Shown: positions 49,396-61,421, counted from the first letter of the stretch. The stretch: 64,000 nucleotides of DNA from Maea johnstoni (GCA_963942565.1 OZ012687.1:8229231-8293230), one strand, 5' to 3'. The notes: generated by a model from the letters alone, not told the origin. Translations and numbers: made by a program.

Positions 49396-50383
49396 TAGAT
49401 AGCAATGCTAATTAATATACTTATAATCACAGCATCCAAAAGCCACCAGACAATTTCGTTGAAACCTCATAGGCAAAAAGATTTGAAGGAGAAATGCTAA
49501 TCACAACACTGTAAACAACTCACTTTCAAATGGACTTGCCCTTTATACCCTTTACAAATATCAAGAGGAAATGAGTCCCCAACCAAATGTAGCTGAGACC
49601 TCCTACATAACCCTGATATGTTTTCTATCATTATATGCAGAATTTCTTGATAATGAGCTACATTTGGTAGAGTTTAACTCAAAGATTGTTAATTTGATTT
49701 TACTATCTTGAACAAGGAGCTTCCAAGTTCATGAAGTGTATAGAATACCATTATTGCCTTAATAAATTCCTGCAAGAAGTTTCCGTTAAAACCATCGTCA
49801 AGCCACTAGACTCTTAAAAAAATAGTTCAGAGAGAAGTATAAATGACACATTTTTTTTCAGGTTTCCCTTTTTTGATTAACCTTTCTTCAGTTCTATTCT
49901 GAAAAGAGCCAAATTTGCTAGAGAGATACTGCCATGGAACTGATCTGACCTTTTAATGCAGCTGCAGGGACGGATAGGGCAATCGTGCATTTGATTTTAG
50001 GCTTTACGTGAACATAGCAATTTCAGTGTGTGTACCCCAGAGCAGTTCTTAGGTAAAGAGGGCAACCCAAAAGGTTCCATCACCTTAAGGCATGAACATA
50101 GTGCAATGATCAGTTCTATCAAAATAGAGTTCAATGGATAAGGTCAAAAAAAGCATAATGGAGAAAACTTTTTTCAAGACAATTTAAGAAATTAGGTAGT
50201 TGTTCGATGCCTGAGGCAACCTCAAATAACTTTGCACTACCTCAAATTGGAATAAGTTGGCTTGAGAGTTTTCATGATTTTAATGCTCGAACTTACATTA
50301 GGGCATGGCATGGTTTGCAATCTGGTCAATCTCCAGGTAGTTCACCCCATTACTACAGAAGGGGGGGGGGACTTAAAATGCAG
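49396..50383. other. Unique sequence without recognised feature
   Basis: A G10 run at 50361-50370. No element termini or exon recognised. Confidence 0.4.
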
Positions 50384-50565
50384 CAGACTGTATCACTGCC
50401 CATTCTAGCATGCCACAGTGCCATCTATCCACAAGGGATGACATTCCTGAATCTTGCACTGCTCATCCATGCAAACTGCAGTGCCATCTATGCACAAGGG
50501 ATAAATCAGGTCTGAAGGGCAAGCTAGATTCTCCCCTACCATCTCTGGTATGCCACAGTGCCACC
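50384..50565. repeat. Minisatellite of about 75 bp (CCATCTATCCACAAGG)
   Basis: Variants of GCAGTGCCATCTATCCACAA-GGGAT recur near 50417 and 50478, and GCCACAGTGCCACC near 50552. The array resumes after the inserted hAT MITE (GTGCCACCTATCCACAAGGA at 50842). Confidence 0.7.
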
Positions 50566-50849
50566 CAGGCAATTGTCAAATTTCCAGGTGTCCTATTTTT
50601 CAAATTGAGACCACAATTATGCACAATATACTTATAATACAACCATAAACATATATTTTCTGTTTTGATAAGGCATTATATCCTTATACAATGTCATAAG
50701 ATTTATATTGAAGTGAACAGAATCAATTATATCTTTGAAATTGACATTTTAAGAAATTCCTCACAAAAAAGTGGGTGCCTCAAAGGATGATTTTTAAGGG
50801 ACTGGGTGCCCAAATGAAACCCAGACGCCCTGCTGACTATGGTGCCACC
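50558..50849. mobile_element. hAT MITE, CTTAGCCAG family, left end trimmed
   Basis: Body 50566-50841 with identical 8-bp target duplications GTGCCACC (50558-50565, 50842-50849). The right end CAGACGCCCTGCTGACTATG and interior match 63437-63752 (ATTTTAAGAAATTCC-CACAAAAAA). The left end keeps CAGG and then skips the first ~25 bp of the family consensus. Confidence 0.85.
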
Positions 50850-51612
50850 TATCCACAAGGAATGTCATTTCAGAATATGAGCTGAAATGCAGGCTAGACA
50901 TAATACTGGTTTGTTCTGGTGGGTCCTGGGTTGTGCAATACCCATAGCTCCCATTAGATATGTGCCAGTCTATCTGAACTAAGCACTAATGGAGTGTTTA
51001 ATGATCCACAAATACCACTAATGTGTATGAGGCATCCAAAGGGATTGATACACAACCACAAATCAACCAGCGATTGTGGTGAATGACATCCTTTCAGCTA
51101 GATATCAGAAATGAAATCCTGAAGCAGCCATTCATTCATACTCAGCGGTTTTTTTTCCTCCACTTTTTTTGTTCAGGAGATTGTTTCTGCCTTTCATCAC
51201 AAACCAACACACGGCTATGTAGATTTTATCCCAGTTTTGCAAATTGACCAATTCTAGCCAAATTGCCTATTTTCCCCCAGGACTGCGGCGGTGTGGGCCT
51301 GAAGAAAGTTAATTTGTATGAGATATTGGCAGACAATTGACTGAGCACTGACGACAGAGGCAGCTGTAGGGGAAACACTTCCCCTATTTCCTTCTTTTTC
51401 TCACAACCATTGGCGTCACGACTCCTCCCCAGCAGACATCTCCACCGCCAGACTCTCAGTCTGCTGCTCATGAATTTGGGGTTGGACATATAGACAGTTG
51501 CGGGGATCAGGCTACTTACCATACAACCTATTGACATGGTAAAGCCCTGCTTATAATTATACAAATCTAATGATTCTACTGTTATACCTATTTTCATAAT
51601 GAATCAGTAATT
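50850..51612. other. Unique sequence without recognised feature
   Basis: A 123-codon minus frame (51226-51597) has no recognised domain, no splice borders I can support and no codon-like regularity. Confidence 0.4.
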
Positions 51613-51829
51613 TCTTAAAATGTCAATTTCAAGCATATAATTGAATTCTTTCCACCTCAATATAATTCCCATGACATTTTGTAATGATATTAAGCCTGAT
51701 TTAAATGAGTAAATCCATGTTTATGGTTGTTATCGCAGTATATTGTTGTCTCTCTTCAAAAATAGGACACCCCAAAATTTTCCAATTGTCAATTTTGGAC
51801 ACCCAGTTTCCAAATCCAGGCTAAGACCC
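51613..51829. mobile_element. hAT MITE, CTTAGCCAG family, inverted and truncated
   Basis: Reverse complement of the left ~215 bp of 63437-63752: AAGCATATAATTGAATTCTT, GGACACCCCAAAATTTTCC, GGACACCCAGTTTCC, ending CCAGGCTAAGACCCC. The other terminus is missing. Confidence 0.75.
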
Positions 51830-52292
51830 CACTAAGGGAACAATTGAATTTATAGGTTTGAACTATTACAGAAAATGAATAATATACTTTTCTGGATAAC
51901 CATTACTGGTGCTGATATTCTTTCACTCCATTTCCCTAAATATTCTGCAGGTCTTTATGATCTATGCTTTGCTGAATGTAATCGATCGCTCAGATGTGGT
52001 TGCCGTTTTCCCCATTTTCATAATGAACCAAGCCCCTTTATTTCTAAAAAGAAAAAAGAGCTGTGGTGTCCTCTGCCGTTTCCCTCCTCCTCCACAGAGA
52101 GCTATTATTGGAGTCTCTTATTGACCAGGGGTTCTGGTAGCTGGGGAGGAGAGGGAGCTGCAGCGGCGCAAAGTTGATTAGCTCTGGTAAAAACTAATGG
52201 AAATAGCCATGGGTGGAACAAATCACAGCAATTGCTTACCTTAGCAAATATTATCATTTCACCAACTTAACAGATGACTATCTTCAGGCCAG

Positions 52293-52526
52293 TTAACCCA
52301 TTCATTCACTTCTGCTGTGCATAAAGGCAGCAACACACACATGTAGTCTGACATATTTGGTCCAAATAAATCGAGTACAAAAGCATTATATGCAGAAATA
52401 TTCAATGAAAAGTTCCCATTGCATTTACAATACCTCATCACCATTTTCCAAATATATATTGCTCAATTTGATAAATGGAGTTCACACTTATCATACCAGG
52501 TGTGCAGTCACATGCAAATGGGTTAT
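52293..52526. mobile_element. piggyBac-type MITE, family A
   Basis: TTAA at 52293-52296 with left end CCCATTCATTCACTTC; right end CATGCAAATGGG then TTAT. Interior diverged. Confidence 0.7.
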
Positions 52527-53340
52527 GGGAATATGGTGTGATTCATGGGAATAAGAACCTCTAACATATTCAAACTGGACTTGGTAAGAATAAGGATGTA
52601 ATAGAGATACATGCTTTTAACAAACAAGAATCCCATTGATAAAGGCTTAAAGAAATTGAGTGAGGCTTCTTGAAACCCTAATATTGCTACGAAAGATAGC
52701 ACAGCTTTCATGACAAATCCAAGCATTCCTTATGCCACTTACTTTATACAGTGTTAATATTGCCGTAGTTAAACTAATGCACATTTTGCGCACCAGTTTA
52801 AGTACGCATTTATTCAACCGTGCACCACTTATCACCTGATGCCTATGCTTTTGTGTTATACATGCCTATTTTTTTCTTCAACATCCATATGCAAAAATTT
52901 AACTGCACATAAATGGCAGCAGCTTGGCGAGTGCATTACTTTATATGATCAAAATTAACACGGTGAAGAGTATTCATTTTTCTCTATTCTTTCCTTACCG
53001 CTCTCAATGGACTCTCATATTTATCAATAAGTATTATACATGTACATAGCTTAATTTCTTGATTTATCTAGAATTACAGGGAAGGACTATGCCATGTTAA
53101 TTTTTTATCCTGCCACTAGGTGACAGCACATACCAAATGAGTTAATAAGCCATTTGTAACACTAAATATAGATAGCCAGGGGGTGCTGTGTTTATTTTCA
53201 AACACATAACAAATATAAAAGAATCAATTTGAGTATGGTGTTTCATTTATATATAATAAAACATATGTACCAGTACCACCAATGTGGTACATTTTCCAGC
53301 ATGATATATTCTACCATCGCAGATTTTGTCCTTGTGCAAC
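52527..53340. other. Unique sequence without recognised feature
   Basis: CTGCCACTAGGTGACAGCAC near 53112 is another CTCF-like or dispersed-repeat phrase. No gene or termini recognised. Confidence 0.4.
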
Positions 53341-53389
53341 AATAGGGAAGGGTTTGGTATGGTAGGGTATGGTGTGGTATGCTATGATA

Positions 53390-54971
53390 CAGGGCTGTCC
53401 AAGCTGTCGCATTGTCGCAAAATTTTGCGCCAGCAGCCTAAAAAAATGCGACACAAGAATATTTGCGCCAAGGTTGCGACACGGTAATTTTGCAACATGC
53501 ATGCGTTCGCCATCTAGCGGTGCTCCCCAAAACTAAGTGATCACCAAACAGGGCGTCGTGCGCATGACTAAACATGCAGTAAACAAAGGGATGCCATAAT
53601 ACAGACGATATGAAAATAAAAAAGATACCCCTTCAGTTTTGGATTTTTGGAAAAGGAACGTATTTTACTAAGATTTCTGTAATGTCTATTGAAAACGGAG
53701 TTGTTTATGTATACTTACGTTCAGCCAGTTTTGTCAGTGAGTTTGCGATTATGATTATTTTTGCTCGTTTATAATCAGTGTGGTCGTGTATGTTTTCTGT
53801 AGTATCTTTGTTGTTAGAAGAAAGAAACACTGTCCATCATTTTTCTCGGCCGGTTAGCACTAGATATCAATAAAACGTTGTATGGGGGTGCCTACAAAAG
53901 TAGTCTAATAAAACCAACTTGTCAACTCTAGAAATCTTGTATAGATATTTAGTAGACGTGTTGGTAACCAATTTTGTAAACTGTTACGAAACACAAAAGA
54001 CTATTGAGGAAAATAAGGTTTCTAATTCTATGCTATAGGCAATTTTGAAGTCTGAAATCATTAATATTTGATATACTAATACACTTAGGGATGCTGATGA
54101 TAGTTTTTGAAAAAAAATTATGCTTGAGCAATTCTTATTCATAATCTGATGATGCTCACTTAACAAAAAACTGGTTTACCTAATTTCTCTGCAACCGGTC
54201 ACCAGATTTCATTAAAATTTGATATGCTAATACACTTAGGGATGCTGATGGTAGTTTTTGAAAAAGATTTTGCTTGAGCAATTCTGATTCATAATCTGAT
54301 GATGCCCACTTACCAAAAAACTTGTTTCACTAATTTCTCTGCAACCGGTCACCAGATTTCATTAATATTTGATATGCTAATACACTTAGGGATGTTGATG
54401 ATAGTTTTTGAAAAAGATTATGCTTGAGCATATCTGATTCATAATCTGATGATGCCCACTTACCAAAAAACTTGTTTCACTAATTTCTCTGCAACCGGTC
54501 ACCAGATTTCATTAATATTTGATATGCTAATACACTTAGGGATGCTGAAAATAGTTTTTGAAAAGAATTATGCTTGAGCAATTCTTATTTATAATCGGAT
54601 GATGCTCACTTACCAAAAAACTTGCCGAGTCTTATCGGACTGTAATATAAATATTCAAGCTGGCTATATATGTGAAATAGAGTGTGTGCCAGTATATTGA
54701 AGAATCTTAAGCTTGAATATACAAATCTGTGATAAGTATAACCTATATTGTACTATGTGTGGATTCAGTGTTTCAAGTTTCAACATACATTTCAATTGGT
54801 GCTATGTCATAGTCTTAATTTAACTTCCCCTAGTGTGTAAACTGTGAACTAAATGACCCCTGGTGGATAACATTTGAACCATTAAAACGCCACCTGGTGG
54901 CAGACGGTAGAAGTATTTTGCTACAGGTAGTTCAAATTTTGCTACAGGCATTTTGGGCTTGGACAGCCCTG
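53390..54971. mobile_element. hAT-like transposon, 1.58 kb, internally decayed
   Basis: Ends CAGGGCTGTCCAAGCTG and TGGGCTTGGACAGCCCTG are 14-bp inverted repeats of hAT type. Both sides carry TGATA directly outside, but the full 8-bp duplication is not evident, perhaps blurred by the repetitive target. At 53612-53659 a plus frame reads ENKKDTPSVLDFWKRN, which resembles the start of many hAT transposases; no ATG is in frame and the frame closes soon after. The rest is non-coding and includes a 151-bp minisatellite. Confidence 0.8.
54045..54625. repeat. Minisatellite, 151-bp unit, four copies, inside the hAT element
   Basis: TTTGATATGCTAATACACTT then AGGGATGCTGATGATAG starts units near 54067, 54219, 54370 and 54521. 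TCTCTGCAACCGGTCACCAG closes three of them. Copies are about 93-97 percent alike by eye. Confidence 0.9.
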
Positions 54972-55095
54972 TGATATGGTATGATACATGATAGATATGC
55001 CAAGTTATGGTGTGCTATGCTCTGCACTGGTTTGGTATGATACATGATATATATATGTTAAGTTATGGTGTGGTGTGGAATACTGTGGTATGATC

Positions 55096-55480
55096 TGGTG
55101 ACATGCTATATATTTCATACAGTGTATACTATGTTACACCGGGGCTTGGGTTACAGCTTATTCATCACAGTGGTATTATATCTCTGTTATGACCAAGCTG
55201 AAAAGACTGGTAATTCTCCTGCCGTGAGACTTGTAGTCTGGCTGGGTTTATATTGATTGATAGTATATGATGTGATTAGGTGCCGGCTGCAGATACCAGG
55301 AGACTCAGAGATTCATCTATCCTAACCCTCCACATTCACAGCCATTCATGATTGGCTGACTATGGAGGTGGAGCACTTCATCTCTGGATTTGGTATTCTG
55401 AAGGAACCCCTCCATCAAATTGGACATTACATTCAGAAACTGCCTCCCCTGCTTCATTATCTGTCAAGGCATGTGGGGTT
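55096..55480. other. Unique sequence without recognised feature
   Basis: Nothing recognised. Confidence 0.35.
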
Positions 55481-55550
55481 GCCAGTGACTTGCAGTATCT
55501 TTTAGCTAAGGACTTCAGTTGGGTTTTCTTCAGCATTTACAACTAGTTTT
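55481..55550 (+). mobile_element. SINE body fragment
   Basis: GTTGCCAGTGACTTGCAGT, CAGTTGGGTTTTCTTCAGC and TTTACAACTAG follow the order of the SINE body at 29600-29690, but strongly diverged. Confidence 0.4.
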
Positions 55551-56590
55551 AAAATCATGATTTTTAATCATAAAACGGGTAAAATGTGACAATAAATGGA
55601 ATTCTAAATTTCCTTATTCGGTATCCACATTTTGCGATGAACAAAATTCTGATTTCCTCAATGCAGTATTCACACTGTGGTGTGACTTTAATATAACCAG
55701 ATTGCCAATAGTACACTACCTATTCCCACAGGAGCGGCCAGGTCGCCCAACTCTCAGGACCCTAACCTTCATGTGCTATGGTTATCATAGGCCAGAGTTG
55801 GCACCAGCCCACCTGGAGACCACTGATCTATGATTTGAAAGGTAGCCCTGGCAGGAGGCCACGAGAGCTACCTTTGAAGGTCATTGTAACACCCAATTTG
55901 GACATAGATTTACCTCACACTTATGCTAGCAACCCTCTGGCTTAATTGAAGCAGTGGCTAGCCTGTCTCTTTCCCCAGAAACTGCCATTTAGAAAAGCAA
56001 GCAACCATTAGCTGATTAAAAAGGCCACCAGGTACGTCCAGGTAAAAAAGGCCTTTGATCATCACACTTAACTTTAGGTTCAGTTAACTAAAGGTGATGG
56101 TATGAAACATCTCCTTACTCTTCTGAATGTACGATCTGAGCAGCACGCTCTGGACAGGCACTAGCTAGTGCCTTAGCCTGCAGTGTCAGGGAGGCATTTG
56201 GACATGCAAACCCTAGAATAATTATTTATGGTCACACCAAAATTTTTAGATAAACATGTTGATAATGTACATCACATCAGTTGCAAAATTTCTTTTCACG
56301 CATCAATTTCCAACCTAAAGTATCTTTAAAGTTTGAGGGATTGACATGCTAAAATACAGATATGCATCAGAAGTGCTAAGTTAATTATGATGCCGAGGTT
56401 ACATCTAGTAAGGATGTGCATATTTCCAAGGTCGCACGGTACTCGCACCACCAGTTTCAAACGAGAAAGGGTTAAACAAAAATGGGGCAAGATAGTCTGT
56501 GTATGGCAACTAAACTAGATACATCTCTCATGTTAATGGCAGGCCTCAAGTCCATATCATAACAAACAAGTATTAAGTAGCAGGAACAAT
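55551..56590. other. Unique sequence without recognised feature
   Basis: GTGCCTTAGCCTGCAGTG followed by CATTTGGACATGCAAACCC (56169-56213) is reminiscent of hAT MITE family ends but has no partner. No gene seen. Confidence 0.4.
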
Positions 56591-56597
56591 CCCATTT

Positions 56598-57125
56598 ATG
56601 ACTTTTATCATACCACAGGAAATTGATTTTATGAGCATTTATTCACATTTTATCCTCCCGATGCATCAAAGCTTGAACAAAACTAACTGCGGGGGAAAAT
56701 TGAAGGAGATCTTCTTGGATTGGCTAAGAGTGAACTTGTCCGACCAATCACCCGTTGACCTTAGTTATGTGTGTTTACGGAAGCGAGTCGCTATTCTAGG
56801 AGACGTTATTCTCCTCACAGCCTCGTTCCCTCTCCATGATAGAGGTGCCGCGATGTGTTTAGGTACCCTAATAAGGAAAGGGGAGTTTCCTGGATCGGGC
56901 ATTTATCGTATGAAGTCGCCTCTGTATTTGAATTCTATTGTTCAACTCATCTATGCTCCAGGTGCCAGCTCGCAAGGCCGTAATACAGCAAGGAAACAGG
57001 GGTACTCAATACCATACCAAATACCCATAGAATCAGAATGGGCAAAAGAATCAGATCATTTAAGACTTACTTACTTTCGATTAATTTTCATTCACATTTC
57101 ACTTGCAAAAGTTGTGTGGTTTTGA
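56598..57125 (+). other. Longest non-repetitive open frame (175 codons), unrecognised
   Basis: The frame begins MTFIIPQEIDFMSIYSH. It is single-copy-looking and GC-richer than the flanks, but I recognise no domain, signal peptide, transmembrane pattern or repeat in it, and no splice borders or promoter. The DNA also contains two CCAAT boxes in opposite orientation (GATTGGCTAAG near 56718, CCAATCACC near 56743), so a regulatory element is as likely as a gene. Confidence 0.2.
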
Positions 57126-57819
57126 CATCAGGTAGAAATGGGTTTAATTCATGCAAAATGTATTACACTATTTCTGAAGCAGTGGGGAGGAGGAGGAGGA
57201 TTTCATATTTTAACATCTTAGGTCATACCAGAATGAGACAGAAACCTGTAACTGGTGAAACATTTCCTTCTCTTTACAAAGAGTTTCGGTTGCAGAGGCA
57301 CCATACGTAGCTCTTCACAACACCGCACATTTGTTTAGTGATGGGGCCACCCAACAAATGAGGATCCAGTGGAGACTCCAATATGGACCAGTTCCATATA
57401 ATACCTGGAAATTTCACTTACCAGGCAACACCAACACACTCTGATGAAGAGCTTTGCCCTATGAGAACATTCAAGACCAGTAAAAGACAAGTGAGACCTC
57501 ACCAGACCAATAACTCACATACCACCAGGCCTTAACTAAAACAGATATTTGCCTTGTATGCAAAGCACGGTGGCGGCGGATTGCAGGCCCTGGACCGGGC
57601 GAGGCCCCTAACTGGTTTATGACTCGGCGAAGCACTTGTGAAGATTAGCAGGTCTAGAAGCTGAGAGAGGTTACAAATGCGCCCCAGGGTCAAATCTGGG
57701 CGGTTAAATGCCATTGGTGCTAATATCCATCACATGACTGCCCCACCGATGAGCTCCCGCAATTGAATTTAAAACCAGTATAACCTGGTATTAGCCACCT
57801 GCTCTAATTTATTGCCCCT
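57126..57819. other. Unique sequence without recognised feature
   Basis: A GC-rich part at 57560-57700 (GGTGGCGGCGGATTGCAGGC) looks single-copy. No tRNA or exon recognised. Confidence 0.35.
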
Positions 57820-58635
57820 TTAACCCTTTCAGCCCTACATTGCCCTACGCTGACCGATACCTACATCATGACTTTCTGGACACAGCATCTTTCAAGAAAT
57901 TCAAGGAGGGAAAGTTCACTCATTAATGCCTCCATGGCCTTGAGCTGCCCAATAATTATATTGTCTTTCTGAACAGAGCTTTTTCAAAAAATCCAAGGAA
58001 AAAAAGCTAGTTAAGACATTTATCCGCACATGGCCCTAAGCTGTCTAACACTTTAAAAAATTGGTTTTTCTGACGAGTGCATTTTCTAAGAAATTCAAGG
58101 AAGGAGAGTTAATCCATTCATCCCTACTTGACTCTAAGCTACCTGGTACTTACATCATGTCTTTGTGACCAGAGAATTTCAAATAATCCAAGGTAGAAAA
58201 GCTAACACATCTATCCACACACATGGCCTTAAGCTGTCTAACACCTAAAGTTAATCTTTCTGGCCAGTGCATTTTCTCAGAAATTCAAGGAAGGAGAGTT
58301 AATCCATTAAGCCCTATATGACCCTAATCTACCTGGTACTTAATCATGTCTTTCTGGCCAGAGCATTTTCTCAGAAATCCAAGGAAGGAGAGTTAATCCA
58401 TTCAGCCCTATATGACCCTAAGCTACCTGGTACTTAATCATGTCTTTCTGACCAGAGCATTTTCTCAGAAATCCAAGGAAGGAGAGTTAATCTATTAAGC
58501 CATATATGACCCTAAGCTACCTGGTACTTAATCATGTCTTTCTGACTAGAGCATTTCTTAAATAATCCAAGTTAAACTAACCCATTTCCTGATTTATTCT
58601 GAAGTCATTTTCAGAAGTTTGTTTGAATGGGTTAA
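57820..58635. mobile_element. TTAA-flanked MITE expanded by an internal ~93-bp tandem array
   Basis: TTAA at 57820-57823 with CCCTTTCAGCCCTACATTG at the left; right end GTTTGAATGGG then TTAA at 58632-58635. Between them about eight to nine units of 90-97 bp recur, each with TTAATCCATTCAGCCCTA, CTAAGCTACCTGGTAC, TCTTTCTGACCAGAGCATTT and CAGAAATCCAAGGAAGGAGA. The unit start reproduces the MITE terminus, so the array seems to have grown from the element's own end. Units at 58290-58560 are most alike. Confidence 0.8.
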
Positions 58636-58845
58636 AGAACCTTTTTTGTTTATTTTCCAGCTTGCCGAGCACCCTGGTCATGCTGTACATTCAAATATTT
58701 GTAAAGTGTAAAGGTACACAAACATGGGTTAAAGAACCTGAACCTTTGTATATTGGTGAGTCGATTTTTAAAACAATCAGAAATTAAGCTGTCAATCTAG
58801 AGGCCTTTTATGTTTGCAAGGCATAAAACTTTCTTGAGATCTACC

Positions 58846-59076
58846 TTAACCCATTCATGCCTGCAGCTATCAGTGACAACTGTCGTCTGGATCTGCGACA
58901 CTTTTGAAAGTAACTTTGAAAATAAGTATAAATTCACAAAATATTTGAAGGAGAATTTAAGCTTAAATGCCGATGAGCATTTCTTCTTCAAATAATTTCC
59001 AAAATATGAATTTGGGACAGAGTTATCATCAAAATTGTCAGATTGTTTTTGGGCGGTACAGGTATGAATGGGTTAA
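58846..59076. mobile_element. piggyBac-type MITE, family A, best-preserved copy
   Basis: TTAA at 58846-58849 and 59073-59076. Left end CCCATTCATGCCTGCAG, right end GGTACAGGTATGAATGGG; inverted repeats of about 14 bp with one or two mismatches. The interior contains TAAATTCACAAAATATTTG and CAGAGTTATCATCAAAATTG, found in pieces across the window. No coding capacity. Confidence 0.93.
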
Positions 59077-59642
59077 AAGTAGCCCCAATCACACCTGCTC
59101 TTTTTCTCACTTGTAACTTCTTCTTTTCCTTGTGTTAAAGTGCCCTACCCACAATGTATGAAATCCTTAACAAAACTTTAAATATTCCTCAAAATGTGCA
59201 ACTTTTTTCCCTTAAAAAGGTATCAACCCCCTTATTTTCTAATACTCATTTGAGATGCAAATTAGCAAGTAAAGATCTTTTAAATCTTACTTTTGTCTAT
59301 ATACTCATATATGCAAACAAATGAAATTGAAAGACCCAAAACTTGGTAAATATGGTGTTCCCTTCTATATGTACCTAAATATTAAACACTTATTGAAAAA
59401 AAAGAAGATTTGTTGAAATTCTTTTGGAGCAAAAAGCATCTGCCGCGAGCAACATATTATCAGTATCAGGCGATATATGAATAACAGAATAGGCAGTAAA
59501 ACATACAAACCATCCCAATAAAACATACTAGCCTGCCTCATCCCTCCCAAACACGCATCAAAATCATATTTACCCCTTGCCGTATCTTCCACCAACTAGT
59601 TATGGTGTGCATCTATTGCCAATGCCTCCTCATACCTTGCTT
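59077..59642. other. Unique sequence without recognised feature
   Basis: Nothing recognised. Confidence 0.35.
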
Positions 59643-59656
59643 GTTGCCTAGGCAAC
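59643..59656. promoter_or_regulatory. RFX X-box, perfect palindrome
   Basis: GTTGCCTAGGCAAC, two perfect RFX half-sites at the optimal 2-bp spacing. Flanks are single-copy-looking. Confidence 0.6.
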
Positions 59657-59857
59657 TGGCTCCGAAGCAGGAGTATGATCATGGTGCTGGGAGCTGGATC
59701 AATAGCACAACACGGCACTTCCATGAATTATGATCAGCAAGGGGGGGAGGGGGGCATGGTACCCACTAGGACAGCAAAGATGTACTGTACATGTGTGGTC
59801 AGTTGTACCAGGGATGTGGTGTATACTGGAATTAGAAACCACCAATCACCAGGTGGA

Positions 59858-60176
59858 AAAGCCATCAGGGGCTTAGCCGCCTATGCGTCCAGTGTGTCAT
59901 TTGGACACCCAGAACACTGTTTTTTGACAGTTTGGACACCCAAAAATTTATGTCAGAATTTTTTGATGATAAATTTTCTTAGAAGATAGATGTAGAAGCT
60001 GTAGTGTCACTTTTATAAGACACACAAAGCAGTTACTGTTACTAAAATCTGTAAATATATAGGGTTTATTCTATTAGTAGTATGTACTTAGTACCACACT
60101 TTGGACACGCAAAAGTCTATGAAACCTCTATTTGGACACCCTGTTTCCAAATATTGGCTAAGACCATGCAAGCCAT
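59858..60176. mobile_element. hAT MITE, CTTAGCCAG family
   Basis: Body 59866-60168 (303 bp). Left end CAGGGGCTTAGCCGCC, right end TTGGCTAAGACCATG. Target duplications AAAGCCAT and CAAGCCAT match at 7 of 8 positions. The interior repeats TTTGGACACCCA in both orientations. Confidence 0.85.
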
Positions 60177-61421
60177 GCAAATTGAACCCGAATTCAGGTT
60201 ACATGCTTCAATCAAAACTGCCTCTTCAGAAGATAATATAAACTTGAGGTAAGCCCAAAATGCACAGGATTTTTTTTTTGAAATACCCTAAAATAGAAGT
60301 GCATTTTAAAAATGTTTTGAATGAAAGGTGTAAGTCAGTCAAAAATATTTTGAGAACACATGTAAATTGCTTTATTCCCTTCATATATCAAATGTTAAGG
60401 TCTAGGTCACACTAGGTCTAGTAGGAGACATTTTTCAAGTGGATCTATGCACAAGAATGGAGCGTATTTAAGAAAACATCTTTCATATCAAAGTTAGCAT
60501 TCCTAAGCGAGACCAACCAAAGCGTTAGTTCAACCTTTTGTAGTGACACTCAAAAACAGAGAAGTCCAGGCAATATTTAAACAACTCTAAACAGCTACAA
60601 GTTCACTCCTTTCAACACAATAAATATGGTGTCAATTAGGATGTGTGGCTATTGGTTTTAAAGAAATGCTTGGCATTTATATATAAGGTATCCTAGCGAC
60701 TGGATACCAAGAGGTATGGATAATGAATTGTAGCGTAGCATGCACAAACTTCTTCCTCTCAAGAGACCTAGTTTTTTGAGAATACTTTCCTGAATACTAG
60801 TATATACTCTGAGGAAATCCGTGTTCCATATGTTGTCAGTGTCTGCAATTAATATTTATCTTGTAATGTTTCTCATTATCTGCTTTTTGACAATGGACTT
60901 ACCTTTTAAAAATATAATTTTAAAATCAAATCAATTCTTTAGCACAAATTCAGTTTTTGCCCATCATTAATAGATTCATGAAATCTCAAATATCATTTTA
61001 TTACTTCAACCACAGTTTTAAACTTCATCCACCAATCACAGCCCTGAAAATGAGTGGTATTTGACATAACCCACACCTTCTAAGGCTTAGTTCTATAAGC
61101 TGGCTAAACCACAAGGGTATTGGGCAAGAGAGCTCAGCCAAGATTTCTTTCGGCTGTGGTTGGTGTAAGGCAAGCAGTGATGTATGTGGTACCCTTGCCC
61201 TTGGAGTAACTCAGCTCTGCATTGTACCACGTCAGATATATCCCATAGACCACAGCTTCCTTGAGGTCTATCTATCAGATGTCCAACATAAAAATAAGCA
61301 ATATGTTGCACATCATGTTAGAAATAAGAAGACTTGTGGGATGATGAGCATTTTGCATATAACAGAGTCTAAAAGAGCCTGCTTGCATAGGGGGGCTAAA
61401 GAAGACCAGCAGCTAGGTTGA
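60177..61421. other. Unique sequence without recognised feature
   Basis: AT-rich, nothing recognised. Confidence 0.4.

Larger units (their letters stand above)
53341..55095. repeat. GGTATGATAC-type minisatellite split by a hAT insertion
   Basis: TATGGTAGGGTATGGTGTGG (53357 onward) on the left and GATATGGTATGATACATGAT (54973 onward) on the right belong to one irregular repeat of TGGTATGATACATGATA, interrupted by the element at 53390-54971. Confidence 0.75.

Noticed and set aside
51226-51597. 123-codon minus-strand frame
   Set aside because: No domain, splice borders or codon regularity that I could recognise.
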